A stretch of 62,235 nucleotides of DNA, from positions 1 to 62,235 of the forward strand of contig JAQXJR010000029.1 in assembly GCA_029009055.1 (NCBI GenBank), read 5' to 3'. How positions within the stretch are numbered: the stretch's first letter is position 1; each line of letters begins with the position of its first letter. This document shows, piece after piece, positions 16,222 to 25,911 of the stretch. This DNA is from Eubacteriales bacterium. GTDB lineage: Bacteria > Bacillota > Clostridia > Peptostreptococcales > Anaerovoracaceae. A program made the translations under genes and the position numbers. The notes under the pieces are model-generated. The model was not told where the DNA came from, searched no databases, and saw nothing but the letters and a program-made list of their open reading frames with translations.

Positions 16222-18903
16222 ATGAGCCTTTCCCCTATGATGCGCCAGTATAACGAAATAAAGGAGGAGTATAAGGACTGCGTCCTGTTTTACAGGATAG
16301 GTGACTTCTACGAGATGTTCTGGGATGATGCCAAACTGGCGTCCCGGGTGCTGGAACTCACCCTGACCGGTAAACAGTGCGGACTTAAGGAACGCGCGCC
16401 TATGTGCGGCGTTCCTTTCCACGCGGCAGACTCCTATATAGCTAAGCTGGTAGAACAGGGTTATAAGGTAGCCGTATGCGAGCAGCTGGAGGACCCGGCT
16501 GAAGCTAAGGGTATGGTGAAGAGGGGCGTTATTAAGATCGTCACTCCGGGAACCATAACAGCGAGCACCGTGCTCCGAGAAAACGAAAACAATTACATAG
16601 CCTGTGTCTTTCTGGACGGAGATGATATGTCAGTATCCTATTCGGATATTTCTACAGGAGAGCTTTGCACTACAGAGCAGACAGATGTCCACGCGGCTGA
16701 ATACGCCCTGGATGAACTGGTTAAGATAGACCCGAGCGAGATCATAGCTAACGCCGAATTCATAGAAGAATGCGGCAGAGAGAACATAGCGGCTTCCACC
16801 GGAGCTTTCGTAAGGAGCATGGACGACTCATATTTCGCGGAAAGAACAGCTGTTCAGTCTATCAGGAGCCAGTTCGGCCAGATTTCTCTCACAGCGCTTG
16901 GCATAGACGGAAGAGCAGGATGCGTAAGATCAGTAGGGGCTTTGCTGGGCTACCTTATAGAGACTCAGAAATCCAACCTGGGCCAGATCGTGACATGCAG
17001 GTTCTATGAGAGGACATCATCCATGTCCCTGGACAGGTCTACGATAAGGAACCTGGAGCTCACGGAGACTCTGTTCGATAAGCGAGAGAAGGGGTCTCTT
17101 CTCGGTGTGCTGGATAAGACGAAGACCGCCATGGGCGCCCGCATGCTGAAGAAGTGGATAAAGGAGCCGCTGAACGACGCTGACAGCATAAACGAGAGGC
17201 TGGATACGGTGGAGGCCCTGCAGAATGACCATATGACCCTCCGCGACCTCCAAGAAAGTCTGGCTGAGATATACGATTTCGAAAGGCTGGGCGGCAGGAT
17301 AGCTTCCGGGAACGCGAACGGCAGGGATCTCATAGCGCTTAAGAAGTCAGCGGACGCTCTGCCGGGCATAGAGGCTTTACTGGCTAAGATGGATACGGAT
17401 CTCATCCGTAAGATACTGGCCCAGATGCCTGATATTTCAGATGTCTCAGAGATAATCGGCGAAGCGGTGAATGACGATCCTCCTATAACGGTTAAGGACG
17501 GCGGCATCATTAAGAGCGGGTATTCTGAGAACCTGGACTCTTACAGGCTGTCCATTAAAGATTCTAAAGCCTGGATAGCCGGCCTCGAACAGAAGGAGAA
17601 GGACAGGACGGGCATAACCCATCTTAAAGTCGGGTATAATAAGGTGTTCGGCTACTATATAGAAGTCAGCCGTTCTAACCTGGACCTGGTGCCTGATGAT
17701 TATATAAGGAAGCAGACCCTGGTCGGGGGCGAGCGCTTCGTGACTCCTAAACTTAAGGAGACAGAGGACATAGTGCTGAACGGCGAAGCCAGGATAAATA
17801 AGCTGGAATACGAGCTTTTCACGGATGTAAGAGAGCGCTGCCAGAAGAAGCTCCCGGAGATCCAGTCCATTTCCAGAGCTGTAGCGGTTCTGGATGTATT
17901 ATGCACATTTGCTGACGTATCCACCAGGAACGGCTATGTTAAGCCGACCGTAGACGACAGCCACGAGCTGGAGATAGCTCAGGGCCGCCACCCTGTTATA
18001 GAGCAGACGACCGGAAGCGGGCTTTTCGTAGCGAATGACACATATATGAATGACTCCGACCAGTCTATGCTGCTTATAACCGGCCCTAATATGGCGGGTA
18101 AATCTACATACATGAGGCAGACAGCAATGATAGTCCTCATGGCGCAGATAGGCTGCTTCGTCCCGGCATCTCGGGCTAAGATAGGCGTGGTCGACAGGAT
18201 ATTCACCAGGATAGGCGCTTCAGACAACCTGTCCCGCGGAGAATCCACATTCTTCGTGGAGATGAGCGAACTCGCATATATATTAAGGAACGCGACGAAC
18301 AGGAGCCTGGTCATCTTGGACGAGATAGGAAGAGGAACGTCCACGTACGACGGCCTGTCCATAGCATGGGCCACAGTGGAATATCTCTGCTCGGCGGAGA
18401 AACACGTGAGAACCCTGTTCGCGACTCACTATCATGAGCTCACGGCGCTGGAGGATGAGCTTCGCGGCGTGGTGAACCTGAACGTGGACGTGAGTGATAA
18501 CAACGGGAGCATCATTTTCCTGCATAAGATAGTGCCTGGCCCGGCGAGCAGGAGTTACGGTATACACGTAGCCAGGCTGGCGGGAGTTCCCGAGGCTTTA
18601 CTGGGGAACGCCGAAGACAAGCTTCAGGCATTGGAAAGCGGCGAAGCGGGCGGGCTGCTTGAAAAGAGCCGCGGCGGGGATGATTTGCTCGCTGATGAAT
18701 ATGATAGCGCAAAGCCGGATAGCGTCGGAGGCTCTGCCGTTAATGATGACAGCCACGGCTATGAAGAGCAGCAGCAGTTCACATTCGTCATGCAGGAGGA
18801 AAATCCTGTAGTAGATATGCTCAGGAGCGTCGATATCATGAACACTACGCCGGCTCAGGCCATAAAACTTCTGGAAGACCTGAAGAAGCTGGCTGAAGAG
18901 TAA
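16222..18903 (+). CDS. mutS: DNA mismatch repair protein MutS
   Basis: Mismatch recognition ATPase (893 aa). The N-terminal mismatch-binding domain includes YRIGDFYEMFWDDA with the Phe-X-Glu element (FYE). The core and clamp domains follow. The Walker A box GPNMAGKST is at residues 621-629, with LVILDEIGRGTSTYDG as Walker B/signature and FATHYHEL nearby. A C-terminal linker of about 70 residues leads to the VDIMNTTPAQAIKLLEDLKKL helix. ATG start with AAAGAGGAA upstream. It heads the mutS-mutL-miaA unit. Confidence 0.97.
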   Translation: MSLSPMMRQYNEIKEEYKDCVLFYRIGDFYEMFWDDAKLASRVLELTLTGKQCGLKERAPMCGVPFHAADSYIAKLVEQGYKVAVCEQLEDPAEAKGMVKRGVIKIVTPGTITASTVLRENENNYIACVFLDGDDMSVSYSDISTGELCTTEQTDVHAAEYALDELVKIDPSEIIANAEFIEECGRENIAASTGAFVRSMDDSYFAERTAVQSIRSQFGQISLTALGIDGRAGCVRSVGALLGYLIETQKSNLGQIVTCRFYERTSSMSLDRSTIRNLELTETLFDKREKGSLLGVLDKTKTAMGARMLKKWIKEPLNDADSINERLDTVEALQNDHMTLRDLQESLAEIYDFERLGGRIASGNANGRDLIALKKSADALPGIEALLAKMDTDLIRKILAQMPDISDVSEIIGEAVNDDPPITVKDGGIIKSGYSENLDSYRLSIKDSKAWIAGLEQKEKDRTGITHLKVGYNKVFGYYIEVSRSNLDLVPDDYIRKQTLVGGERFVTPKLKETEDIVLNGEARINKLEYELFTDVRERCQKKLPEIQSISRAVAVLDVLCTFADVSTRNGYVKPTVDDSHELEIAQGRHPVIEQTTGSGLFVANDTYMNDSDQSMLLITGPNMAGKSTYMRQTAMIVLMAQIGCFVPASRAKIGVVDRIFTRIGASDNLSRGESTFFVEMSELAYILRNATNRSLVILDEIGRGTSTYDGLSIAWATVEYLCSAEKHVRTLFATHYHELTALEDELRGVVNLNVDVSDNNGSIIFLHKIVPGPASRSYGIHVARLAGVPEALLGNAEDKLQALESGEAGGLLEKSRGGDDLLADEYDSAKPDSVGGSAVNDDSHGYEEQQQFTFVMQEENPVVDMLRSVDIMNTTPAQAIKLLEDLKKLAEE

Positions 18904-18974
18904 TATAAGAACGATAATCAATTTCAAGCTGGAACTGCGGCCATAAGTCCGGCTCGACCCTCGGAGGATTTAGT

Positions 18975-20927
18975 ATGATAAAAGTCTTAGATAAAAGCGT
19001 ATCGGATAAGATAGCCGCGGGCGAGGTGATAGAGAGGCCGATCTCCGTTATTAAGGAGCTGGTCGAGAATTCTGTGGACGCCGGCGCGAAAAGCATAACG
19101 GTAGAGATAAAGAACGGCGGAAAAACCTATATGAGGATAACGGATGATGGATGCGGTATCCCCGGTGAAGAGGTCGAGACCGCTTTCCTCCGCCACGCTA
19201 CCAGTAAGATAGAGAAAGCCGGCGACCTGGGCAGCATAAGCACATTAGGCTTTAGGGGCGAGGCCCTGGCCAGCATAGCGGCTGTCACCAGGACCACCAT
19301 GATCACTAAGACACGTGATGAGAAGACGGGTAGGCGGGTCGTGATTTACGGCGGGCAGACGGTCGAAAACGCGCCTACAGGCTGCCCTGACGGAACTACC
19401 ATAGTCGTTACAGACCTTTTCTATAACACGCCTGCCAGAAGAGAATTCCTGAAGTCAGATGGAACAGAAAGTTCTCTTATAATCGGCTTCGTGTCTGAGA
19501 TGGCTCTGGCTTTCGATCAGATAAAGTTTCAGATGATAAATAACGGGCGGATCATATTTACATCCACAGGGAACGGCGACTTGAAATCAGCCATAATGAA
19601 CGTATATCAGCGCCGTGAATACGATAATCTCATACCAATAGAGTCTGAGAACGAATATTGCAAAGTAAGAGGCTACATATCCAGACCTAGCCTCACCAGG
19701 CCTTCCAGGAGGGAACAGTTCTTCTTCGTTAATGGCAGGGTCGTAATGAGTAAAGTCATAGAGACCGGCATCACCAAGGGCTATAGGGAGCGCCACTTCG
19801 AGGGAAGATTCCCTGTCGCCTTCATCATGGTGACTGTAGACCCGGCGGATATAGATGTGAACATCCATCCTAATAAGAGGGAAGTCCGCTTCCATTATGA
19901 GCAGGGGATAACAGACGGTGTGGAAGACGCGGTCAGGACAGCCCTTCATGAAGACGAAGCCGTTATTAATTTCACTGATTACTATGAGAATCACGATAGT
20001 TCTAATAAAGAGGCCGACGATAAGAGCGAGAAAAGCTTAGATACCATAAGACGAATATTGTCAACCAAAAGAGACGCTGCGACATCAGCGTCGGCAAAGA
20101 AGCCTCGCTCGAAGAAATCCTTCCAGGAATCGTTCGATATCAAGCCTCATAGCGCTGATGTCTCATTAGACACCGATTCAGATCTCGCGGAAGAAAAAGC
20201 CAATTACAATACGTTTAACCAAAACAATATTACGGTAAACCAATCCGAAATCAATGCGGCTGCAGACAGAAGTGAGAACGCCGATGTAAATTCGCCCGAA
20301 AACCAAGCTGATACATCAGCTTTCGACCTGGAGCCTGCCGAAAGGCCGTTCGATTTCTCCCACCTGGAGATAACCGGCATTATTTTCAATACATATATCA
20401 CTGCTGTTGATGGCGATAATTTCTACATGTTCGACCAGCACGCGGCGCATGAGAGGGTGCTGTACGAGAAGCTCGTAAGAGCTTATATGCTTGGCGCTAA
20501 AGCGTCTCAGCCTCTTCTCACGCCTGTCAGCCTCGACGTTCCCTTCAGCGATACTGAGGAGATAGACGAACTTATAGAACCTCTGGATAAGATGGGCTTC
20601 TCTATAGAGCCGTTCGGGCCAAACACGCTTATAATGCGCGAGATACCAACGTATATGACCATCACTGAGGCTGAGGATTTCGCTAAGGATTACATGGCCA
20701 GCGCTCCCGAGAACCGAGGCTGGAACCAGGTAGTAGTCGATAAGCTTATAACTAAGTCTTGTAAGGGAGCGGTAAAAGCGCATGACGTACTGTCCCAGGC
20801 AGAGGCGGAGGCCCTGATGGACCAGCTCAGGCTTTGCAGGAACCCGTTCTCCTGCCCGCACGGCAGGCCGACATTCATCAGGTTCTCCAAGTATAGAATA
20901 GAGACATTCTTTAAGAGGATCCAGTAA
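18975..20927 (+). CDS. mutL: DNA mismatch repair protein MutL
   Basis: GHKL ATPase and (in non-methyl-directed bacteria) nicking endonuclease of mismatch repair, 650 aa. The N-terminal domain shows IAAGEVIERPISVIKELVEN, DDGCGI and LGFRGEALASI. A variable Ser/Asn-rich linker spans about residues 340-450. The C-terminal domain starts with the endonuclease motif DQHAAHERVLYE (Asp at residue 487) and ends with CPHGRPT, both hallmarks of nuclease-competent MutL. ATG start with CGGAGGA upstream. miaA starts 4 bases after the stop. Confidence 0.97.
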   Translation: MIKVLDKSVSDKIAAGEVIERPISVIKELVENSVDAGAKSITVEIKNGGKTYMRITDDGCGIPGEEVETAFLRHATSKIEKAGDLGSISTLGFRGEALASIAAVTRTTMITKTRDEKTGRRVVIYGGQTVENAPTGCPDGTTIVVTDLFYNTPARREFLKSDGTESSLIIGFVSEMALAFDQIKFQMINNGRIIFTSTGNGDLKSAIMNVYQRREYDNLIPIESENEYCKVRGYISRPSLTRPSRREQFFFVNGRVVMSKVIETGITKGYRERHFEGRFPVAFIMVTVDPADIDVNIHPNKREVRFHYEQGITDGVEDAVRTALHEDEAVINFTDYYENHDSSNKEADDKSEKSLDTIRRILSTKRDAATSASAKKPRSKKSFQESFDIKPHSADVSLDTDSDLAEEKANYNTFNQNNITVNQSEINAAADRSENADVNSPENQADTSAFDLEPAERPFDFSHLEITGIIFNTYITAVDGDNFYMFDQHAAHERVLYEKLVRAYMLGAKASQPLLTPVSLDVPFSDTEEIDELIEPLDKMGFSIEPFGPNTLIMREIPTYMTITEAEDFAKDYMASAPENRGWNQVVVDKLITKSCKGAVKAHDVLSQAEAEALMDQLRLCRNPFSCPHGRPTFIRFSKYRIETFFKRIQ

Positions 20928-20931
20928 ATAT

Positions 20932-21876
20932 ATGACACTTGAAACAGATAAAAAAAGAATAATTGCTTTGGTTGGACCGACGGCTGTGGGAAAGACAGTC
21001 TACGCCATAGAGATATCCAAGCGGCTAGGCTGCGAAATAGTCTCTTGTGACTCCATGCAGATATATAAAGGTATGGACATAGGGAGCGCTAAACCGACAG
21101 CTGAAGAACTGGCTCAAGTACCGCACCACCTCGTGGATTTCGCCGACCCTAGGGAAGACTTCTCAGTAGCGTCCTATCAGAAATTTGCCAGGGAAGCCAT
21201 AGACGACATATTTTCCCGAGGGCTGACTCCGCTAGTTACCGGAGGAACAGGGCTCTATCTGTATTCCATAATCTTCGATATGGATTTCTCAGCGCCGCCG
21301 GTTCACGACCCAAGGTACAGAAATAAGCTTTATGAAATAGCTGAAAATGAAGGACCGGAAGCCTTACATAAGCTGTTAGTCGAGAAGGACCCTGCGGCGG
21401 CTTCCAGGATCCACCCTAATAACGTTAAAAGAGTGGTGCGCGCCCTGGAGGCAGCGGAAAACGGTGAAGGCATGGAAGATTTCGCTACCCAGTTAAGGCC
21501 CTGGAAGGGGTACGAGGCGGACACGATTTGCTTAACTAGAGACAGAAGTGAGCTCTACGAAAGGATAGACAGACGCGCCGCGAAACTATTCGACATGGGC
21601 CTCATAGACGAGGTTAAGAAACTCATGGCTTCAGGGCTCACGGCGGATGACATATCCATGAAGGGAATCGGCTATAAGGAAGTCATAGCTTATCTTAACG
21701 GAGAGTACGACCTGGACGAGGCTGTGAGGCTGGTGCAAAGAAATTCCAGGCGTTACGCTAAGCGGCAGCTGACATGGTTCCGCCGGACGCCGGGCATTAA
21801 ATGGTATAATATCTCAGAATATCAAAGCGATGAAGATTGTCTGGAGGACATCATCACATGGCTTCAAAGAAAATAA
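20932..21876 (+). CDS. miaA: tRNA dimethylallyltransferase MiaA
   Basis: Transfers a dimethylallyl group to A37 of tRNAs reading U-starting codons, the first step of ms2i6A. The P-loop GPTAVGKT is at residues 15-22; VSCDSMQIYKGMDIGSAKP and the KGIGYKEVI and RRYAKRQLTWFRR C-terminal motifs are typical. The 314-aa length is normal. It shares the mutS-mutL operon. Clostridial genomes usually have hfq next; here a tyrosine recombinase gene overlaps the 3' end by 19 bases instead. Confidence 0.96.
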   Translation: MTLETDKKRIIALVGPTAVGKTVYAIEISKRLGCEIVSCDSMQIYKGMDIGSAKPTAEELAQVPHHLVDFADPREDFSVASYQKFAREAIDDIFSRGLTPLVTGGTGLYLYSIIFDMDFSAPPVHDPRYRNKLYEIAENEGPEALHKLLVEKDPAAASRIHPNNVKRVVRALEAAENGEGMEDFATQLRPWKGYEADTICLTRDRSELYERIDRRAAKLFDMGLIDEVKKLMASGLTADDISMKGIGYKEVIAYLNGEYDLDEAVRLVQRNSRRYAKRQLTWFRRTPGIKWYNISEYQSDEDCLEDIITWLQRK

Positions 21877-23036
21877 TAACTCATAATAAAAGCAGCAGAC
21901 CCGATAATATCGTAGAGCGCGAGAACGAGATCTTCCTTAAATGCGAGGAAATAGAGGGTGAGATGCCTAAGTTCATGAAGAGATTCTTCATCTACCTGCG
22001 CGGGAACGTCTTACCTATGACCCGGCTGGCATATCTCCACGATATCAGGTTCTTCTTCAATTATATTATCGGTGACGGCGGTCTGTCCGACGCGGATACG
22101 ATCGCTGACATAAGCATAGAAGACATGCGGGCCTTGAGGGCCTCTGATATAAACCTCTTCCTCGACCATTGCCGTAAGTACCACGTCATTTCAGGCGATA
22201 ATGAATACATATACGAGAACAGCAATAAGAGCCTGGCGCGTAAAAAATCCTCGCTTTCCGTTCTGTTTAAGTTCCTATACAGAGACGAGCAGCTCCCTAA
22301 GAACATAACTGACGGCTTCGACCCTATTAAGGTCCCTAAGCAAAGCGAGCGAGAGGTGAAAGCCCTCCAGGATGACGAGGTCATGGTCATGCTCGACGCT
22401 GTTTCCAACGGTACCGGGCTCACAGACCACGAGCGCGCTTACTGGGAAAAGACAAAGAAAAGGGATAAGGCCATCCTGATCCTGTTCCTGACATACGGGC
22501 TCAGGCTCTCCGAGCTTCAGCAGCTGAACGTATCCACTTTCAACTTCAGCAGGGGCGAATTTAAGATATACAGAAAGCGCGGTAAGGAGTCTCTCATGCC
22601 TATAAACAGGTCTGTAGAGATGGTCGTTAAAGACTATATAAATAACGAGCGGGCGGATGATAAGGACCTGGACGATGAGAACAGGGACGCGCTCTTCCTG
22701 TCTCTTCAGGGTAAGCGCATGACGAGCCGCCAGATAAGGCAGCTCGTTAAGAAATACACGTCCATAGCGATGAACACGACGAGGGATAACGGCTACAGCC
22801 CGCATAAATTAAGGGCTACAGCCGCCACCAGCCTTATAGGTAGAGGCGATGACATATACGATGTCGCTGCTTTGCTCGATCACGAGCAGGTCACGACGAC
22901 CCAAATCTACGCTAAGCAGCGTTCCAGCGTGAAGCGGGACCTCGTGAAGGGCATGGAATGGGAGCTCGAGAGAAGGGAAGGGCTGGATGAGCCAGAAGAC
23001 CCTTCGCTGAAGAAAATTGAAAATAAAGATAAATAA
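21858..23036 (+). CDS. Tyrosine recombinase (XerS-like layout)
   Basis: Tyrosine recombinase of 392 aa. The N-terminal core-binding domain includes FIYLRGNVLPMTRLAYLHDIRFF. The catalytic domain supplies R in GLRLSEL, K in the beta-hairpin near YRKRGKES, the H-x-x-R pair in SPHKLRATAA, H in LLDHEQ and the nucleophile Tyr in TTTQIYA. The long insert before the catalytic domain resembles the XerS single-recombinase type of streptococci more than XerC/D, so a chromosome-dimer role is possible. I use the ATG at 21858 (GGAGGA at 21843-21848); a TTG at 21837 is less likely. It overlaps miaA, so it is coexpressed with mismatch repair genes. I saw no dif-like site beside it. Confidence 0.82.
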   Translation: MASKKIITHNKSSRPDNIVERENEIFLKCEEIEGEMPKFMKRFFIYLRGNVLPMTRLAYLHDIRFFFNYIIGDGGLSDADTIADISIEDMRALRASDINLFLDHCRKYHVISGDNEYIYENSNKSLARKKSSLSVLFKFLYRDEQLPKNITDGFDPIKVPKQSEREVKALQDDEVMVMLDAVSNGTGLTDHERAYWEKTKKRDKAILILFLTYGLRLSELQQLNVSTFNFSRGEFKIYRKRGKESLMPINRSVEMVVKDYINNERADDKDLDDENRDALFLSLQGKRMTSRQIRQLVKKYTSIAMNTTRDNGYSPHKLRATAATSLIGRGDDIYDVAALLDHEQVTTTQIYAKQRSSVKRDLVKGMEWELERREGLDEPEDPSLKKIENKDK

Positions 23037-23074
23037 TCATTAATAACCATAAATAATAGTTCAAGGAGCATGAT

Positions 23075-24427
23075 ATGGCAGAAACACCAGTCAACATGGA
23101 TAAATACGCTGAGATAAACGATGTTATGGAGCAGGCGACAGACGAGATGCTGATCCGGGATTTCGGCATAACGCCTGAAGTCATAGAAATCGTGAAGGAA
23201 CGCGAGACTGAACTCACCGCTAAATTCAACGAATTCGATAAAATCAGGCAGTATAATCAGTATAAGGTCCTGCACGCGTTCACGGAGAACAGGGTGGCTG
23301 ACACACATTTCGCCTGGAATACAGGTTATGGATACGATGACGCCGGACGAGAGGTCATAGAAAAGGTCTACGCCTCTGTTTTCCATACCGAAGCGGCTCT
23401 GGTAAGACCTAACATAGTTAACGGCACCCACGCTCTGGCGATAACTCTCATGGGCATACTGAGGCCGGGTGACAGGATGATCTACTGCTCCGGCGCGCCT
23501 TATGACACACTTCAGGAGGTCGTGGGCATAAATGGAAGCGGCATGGGCTCCCTTAAGGAATACGGCGTAAAATACAGCCAGGTAGAGCTCAAGCCCGATA
23601 ACTCCCTGGACCTGGAAGGCGTCCGCCAGGCTTTAAGCGAGCACGATGACGTTAAGATGGTCTGCGTCCAACGCTCCACAGGCTATTCCTGGAGGAACGC
23701 TATATCAGTAGACCAGATCGCTGAATGGGCTAAGTTGGTCCATGAAATCGATCCGAATATCATCTGCATGGTCGATAACTGTTACGGGGAATTCACGGGC
23801 CTTAAGGAGCCGACAGATGTCGGAGTCGATATCATGGCGGGCTCTCTTATAAAGAACCCGGGCGGCGGACTGGCCCTCACAGGTGGCTATGTAGCAGGGC
23901 GCCAGGACCTGGTCGACCTTATTTCCTACAGGATGACTTGTCCGGGAATAGGCGCCGAATGCGGACTTATGTTCGGTCAGACCAGGGGTATGCTGGAAGG
24001 TTTCTTTCTGTCTCCGTCTGTGGTAAACGCTGCCATGAAGGGGGCGGCTCTCTGCGGCGCTGTATATAAAGGCCTGGGTTATGAGGTCTGCCCGGACGAT
24101 TCCACAGATCTCAGAAGTGATATCATAGAATCCGTGAAACTCGGCTCTCCGGAAGCGGTCGTAGAGTTCTGTGGCGGCATCCAGGCGGCATCTCCTGTGG
24201 AATCATTCGTTAAGCCTGAACCATCACCGATGCCTGGTTACGAGGATAAGGTCGTAATGGCCGCGGGCGCTTTCGTTCAGGGTTCATCCATAGAAATGAG
24301 CTCCGACGGGCCTCTAAGACCTCCATACATAGTTTATTATCAAGGAGGGCTGACATATGATCACGCCAGACTCGGCGTCATGAGCTCTCTAAACAGGCTC
24401 TTTAAGAAGGGACTCCTTAATAAATGA
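23075..24427 (+). CDS. Methionine gamma-lyase family protein (YnbB/'aluminium resistance' type)
   Basis: PLP-dependent Cys/Met metabolism family protein (450 aa) of the YnbB/aluminium-resistance group. Visible are FAWNTGYGYDDAGREVIEKVYA, RPNIVNGTHAL, MVDNCYGEFTG and the PLP lysine in AGSLIKNPGGGLALTGGY. Its biochemical role is not settled; it is structurally a gamma-lyase. In several Clostridium genomes it lies between miaA/hfq and lexA, so its position after miaA is expected, but lexA is not next to it here. ATG with AAGGAG upstream. The 3' end overlaps the TVP38 gene by 4 bases (ATGA). Confidence 0.85.
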   Translation: MAETPVNMDKYAEINDVMEQATDEMLIRDFGITPEVIEIVKERETELTAKFNEFDKIRQYNQYKVLHAFTENRVADTHFAWNTGYGYDDAGREVIEKVYASVFHTEAALVRPNIVNGTHALAITLMGILRPGDRMIYCSGAPYDTLQEVVGINGSGMGSLKEYGVKYSQVELKPDNSLDLEGVRQALSEHDDVKMVCVQRSTGYSWRNAISVDQIAEWAKLVHEIDPNIICMVDNCYGEFTGLKEPTDVGVDIMAGSLIKNPGGGLALTGGYVAGRQDLVDLISYRMTCPGIGAECGLMFGQTRGMLEGFFLSPSVVNAAMKGAALCGAVYKGLGYEVCPDDSTDLRSDIIESVKLGSPEAVVEFCGGIQAASPVESFVKPEPSPMPGYEDKVVMAAGAFVQGSSIEMSSDGPLRPPYIVYYQGGLTYDHARLGVMSSLNRLFKKGLLNK

Positions 24428-25197
24428 GAAATAAGAAAGCCCGCGCGGCGTTCTATATACTGAAGGCGGCGATCCTTATATTCATAGTGGTCGGCATACC
24501 TGCCATAATATGGGTGAAATACCGCAGTGTAGTGACGGACTTCGAGTCTTTCTCTAAGCTGGTCGGCTACCTCAGGGAATATAAGAGCAAAGCCTTTCTT
24601 ATATATATTCTGGCTCAGATCATGCAGATAGTAGTGTCTTTTCTGCCGGGCCAGGTATTTCAGTTCGCGGCGGGCTACATATTCGGCTTCCTTCCGGGAC
24701 TTATATATTCTATCCTGGGAGCGGCTCTGGGGACTACCATCACATATTATCTGGCGCGTTTATTGGGATCGGATTTCGTAAAACTGGTAACAGGGGAGAA
24801 GAATTATGAGCACTTCTCTAAGGAACTAAACAGTAAGAAGGCTTATCTTATAGCATTCCTGATCTACCTGATACCGGGAACGCCGAAAGACATGGTCTGC
24901 TATCTGGCTGGTATATCAGATATGAAGTTCAAGCCGTTCCTGGTGACGTCTCTGGTCGGAAGGACACCGGCCATGTGCGGGAGCCTGATCTTCGGATCCA
25001 TGTATCTGAAGAAGAACTATACCGGCATGGCCATAGTGGGAACCTGCGCTCTGGTGATCTTCCTCATATGCGTGATAAAGAGGAAGAAGATAAACGCTTA
25101 CATAGACCATTTCTATGATGAATATACGGATGCTCCGGAAAGAGACAGCGGAAATTCCGACGGCTCTGATAATTCAGATAATATCGAAGCAAACTAA
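24424..25197 (+). CDS. TVP38/TMEM64 (VTT domain) membrane protein
   Basis: Integral membrane protein of 257 aa in the DedA-related VTT/TVP38 family. About six hydrophobic segments are visible. The VTT signature region spans FLPGQVFQFAAGYIFGFLPG through GTTITYYLARLLG, and PGTPKDMVCYLAGIS is the second re-entrant-type motif. The family is proposed to flip lipids such as undecaprenyl phosphate or phosphatidylethanolamine; the substrate here is unknown. It is the last gene of the mutS-led run and is followed directly by a strong terminator. Confidence 0.85.
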   Translation: MRNKKARAAFYILKAAILIFIVVGIPAIIWVKYRSVVTDFESFSKLVGYLREYKSKAFLIYILAQIMQIVVSFLPGQVFQFAAGYIFGFLPGLIYSILGAALGTTITYYLARLLGSDFVKLVTGEKNYEHFSKELNSKKAYLIAFLIYLIPGTPKDMVCYLAGISDMKFKPFLVTSLVGRTPAMCGSLIFGSMYLKKNYTGMAIVGTCALVIFLICVIKRKKINAYIDHFYDEYTDAPERDSGNSDGSDNSDNIEAN

Positions 25198-25233
25198 AAG
25201 ACTGCTTATCATATACGATAGGCAGTCTTTTAA
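25196..25233 (+). terminator. Strong intrinsic terminator ending the mutS-TVP38 run
   Basis: AAAAGACTGC (25196-25205) pairs perfectly with GCAGTCTTTT (25222-25231), with an inner TATC/GATA extension. Flanking A- and T-runs make it usable in both directions. Confidence 0.92.
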
Positions 25234-25911
25234 TATTATTGAAATTGGAAGGGAAAGGCGGTTTTCTCACAGACAACTATTCCTAAAATCATAATTTTCG
25301 GAATAGTTACTGCAGGATCCGCCAAAATCCGTGGAATCCTTATGTTTCAAGCCGCATGCTGCGTTCGGCCGCGTCCCGCATTTCCTTCCATAAACTTATA
25401 TTTAATTTATTATATTATTAATTAATTATTTCTCACGAGCTGTAGCCATTTTCATTCATTCCCCAGCGATCTCAAGCGTCCAGATATCACCCGTTATTAT
25501 TATAATAAATATTAACTGATATAGATTCAGATACTGTTTCGAGTTCCCGATGAGTTTTCAGTCACTCATTAATTCAGATTCGCACGTATCCTTATTATCT
25601 GGATATCATTCCTGCCTGCTATACGACCTCAACACTCTCTGCGCATCAAAAGCTCACTAATCCTAAGCTTCAGGCTCTGCGCTGCGTCAAAGTTCCATAA
25701 GCTGTAAAAGTCTCTTAAAACCGAGGCTCAAAATCGCGATATAAGCGATTTTAAAAGGCAGGCTCGAATGTCTGCTCATACGATATACATCGCGAAAATC
25801 GATTTCACAGCTTATCTAGCGAAAGAGCCATTAATGGATCTGAAACAAGCACATCATGCCGGTTGGAATGTCTAAAGAGCCCATACGTCCGTCGGTCGAC
25901 CATAGATGATA
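25234..25911. other. 678-bp non-coding region with structured elements
   Basis: No convincing coding region on either strand. Three structures stand out. A 15-base-arm hairpin (AACTATTCCTAAAAT at 25275-25289 with its near-complement at 25294-25308, one mismatch, 4-base loop) is nested in GGCGG/CCGCC (25257-25261 and 25319-25323). A second element is bounded by ATAAGCTGT (25696-25704) and ACAGCTTAT (25808-25816) and encloses AAAATCGC/GCGATTTT (about 25730-25752). The centre (25390-25430) is very AT-rich. It does not match tmRNA, RNase P or 6S RNA that I can recognise. Confidence 0.5.

Noticed and set aside
20316-20861. 181-codon minus-strand frame inside mutL
   Set aside because: The sense strand carries the MutL endonuclease motif; the antisense frame has no family features or start context.
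21858-23036. Prophage or ICE integrase marking a mobile element
   Set aside because: It is cotranscribed with housekeeping genes, has host-like composition, and is not flanked by attachment repeats or phage genes.
25234-25911. tmRNA, RNase P RNA or a tRNA cluster
   Set aside because: No tag-peptide frame, no conserved P4-like or T-loop sequences were found on either strand by eye.
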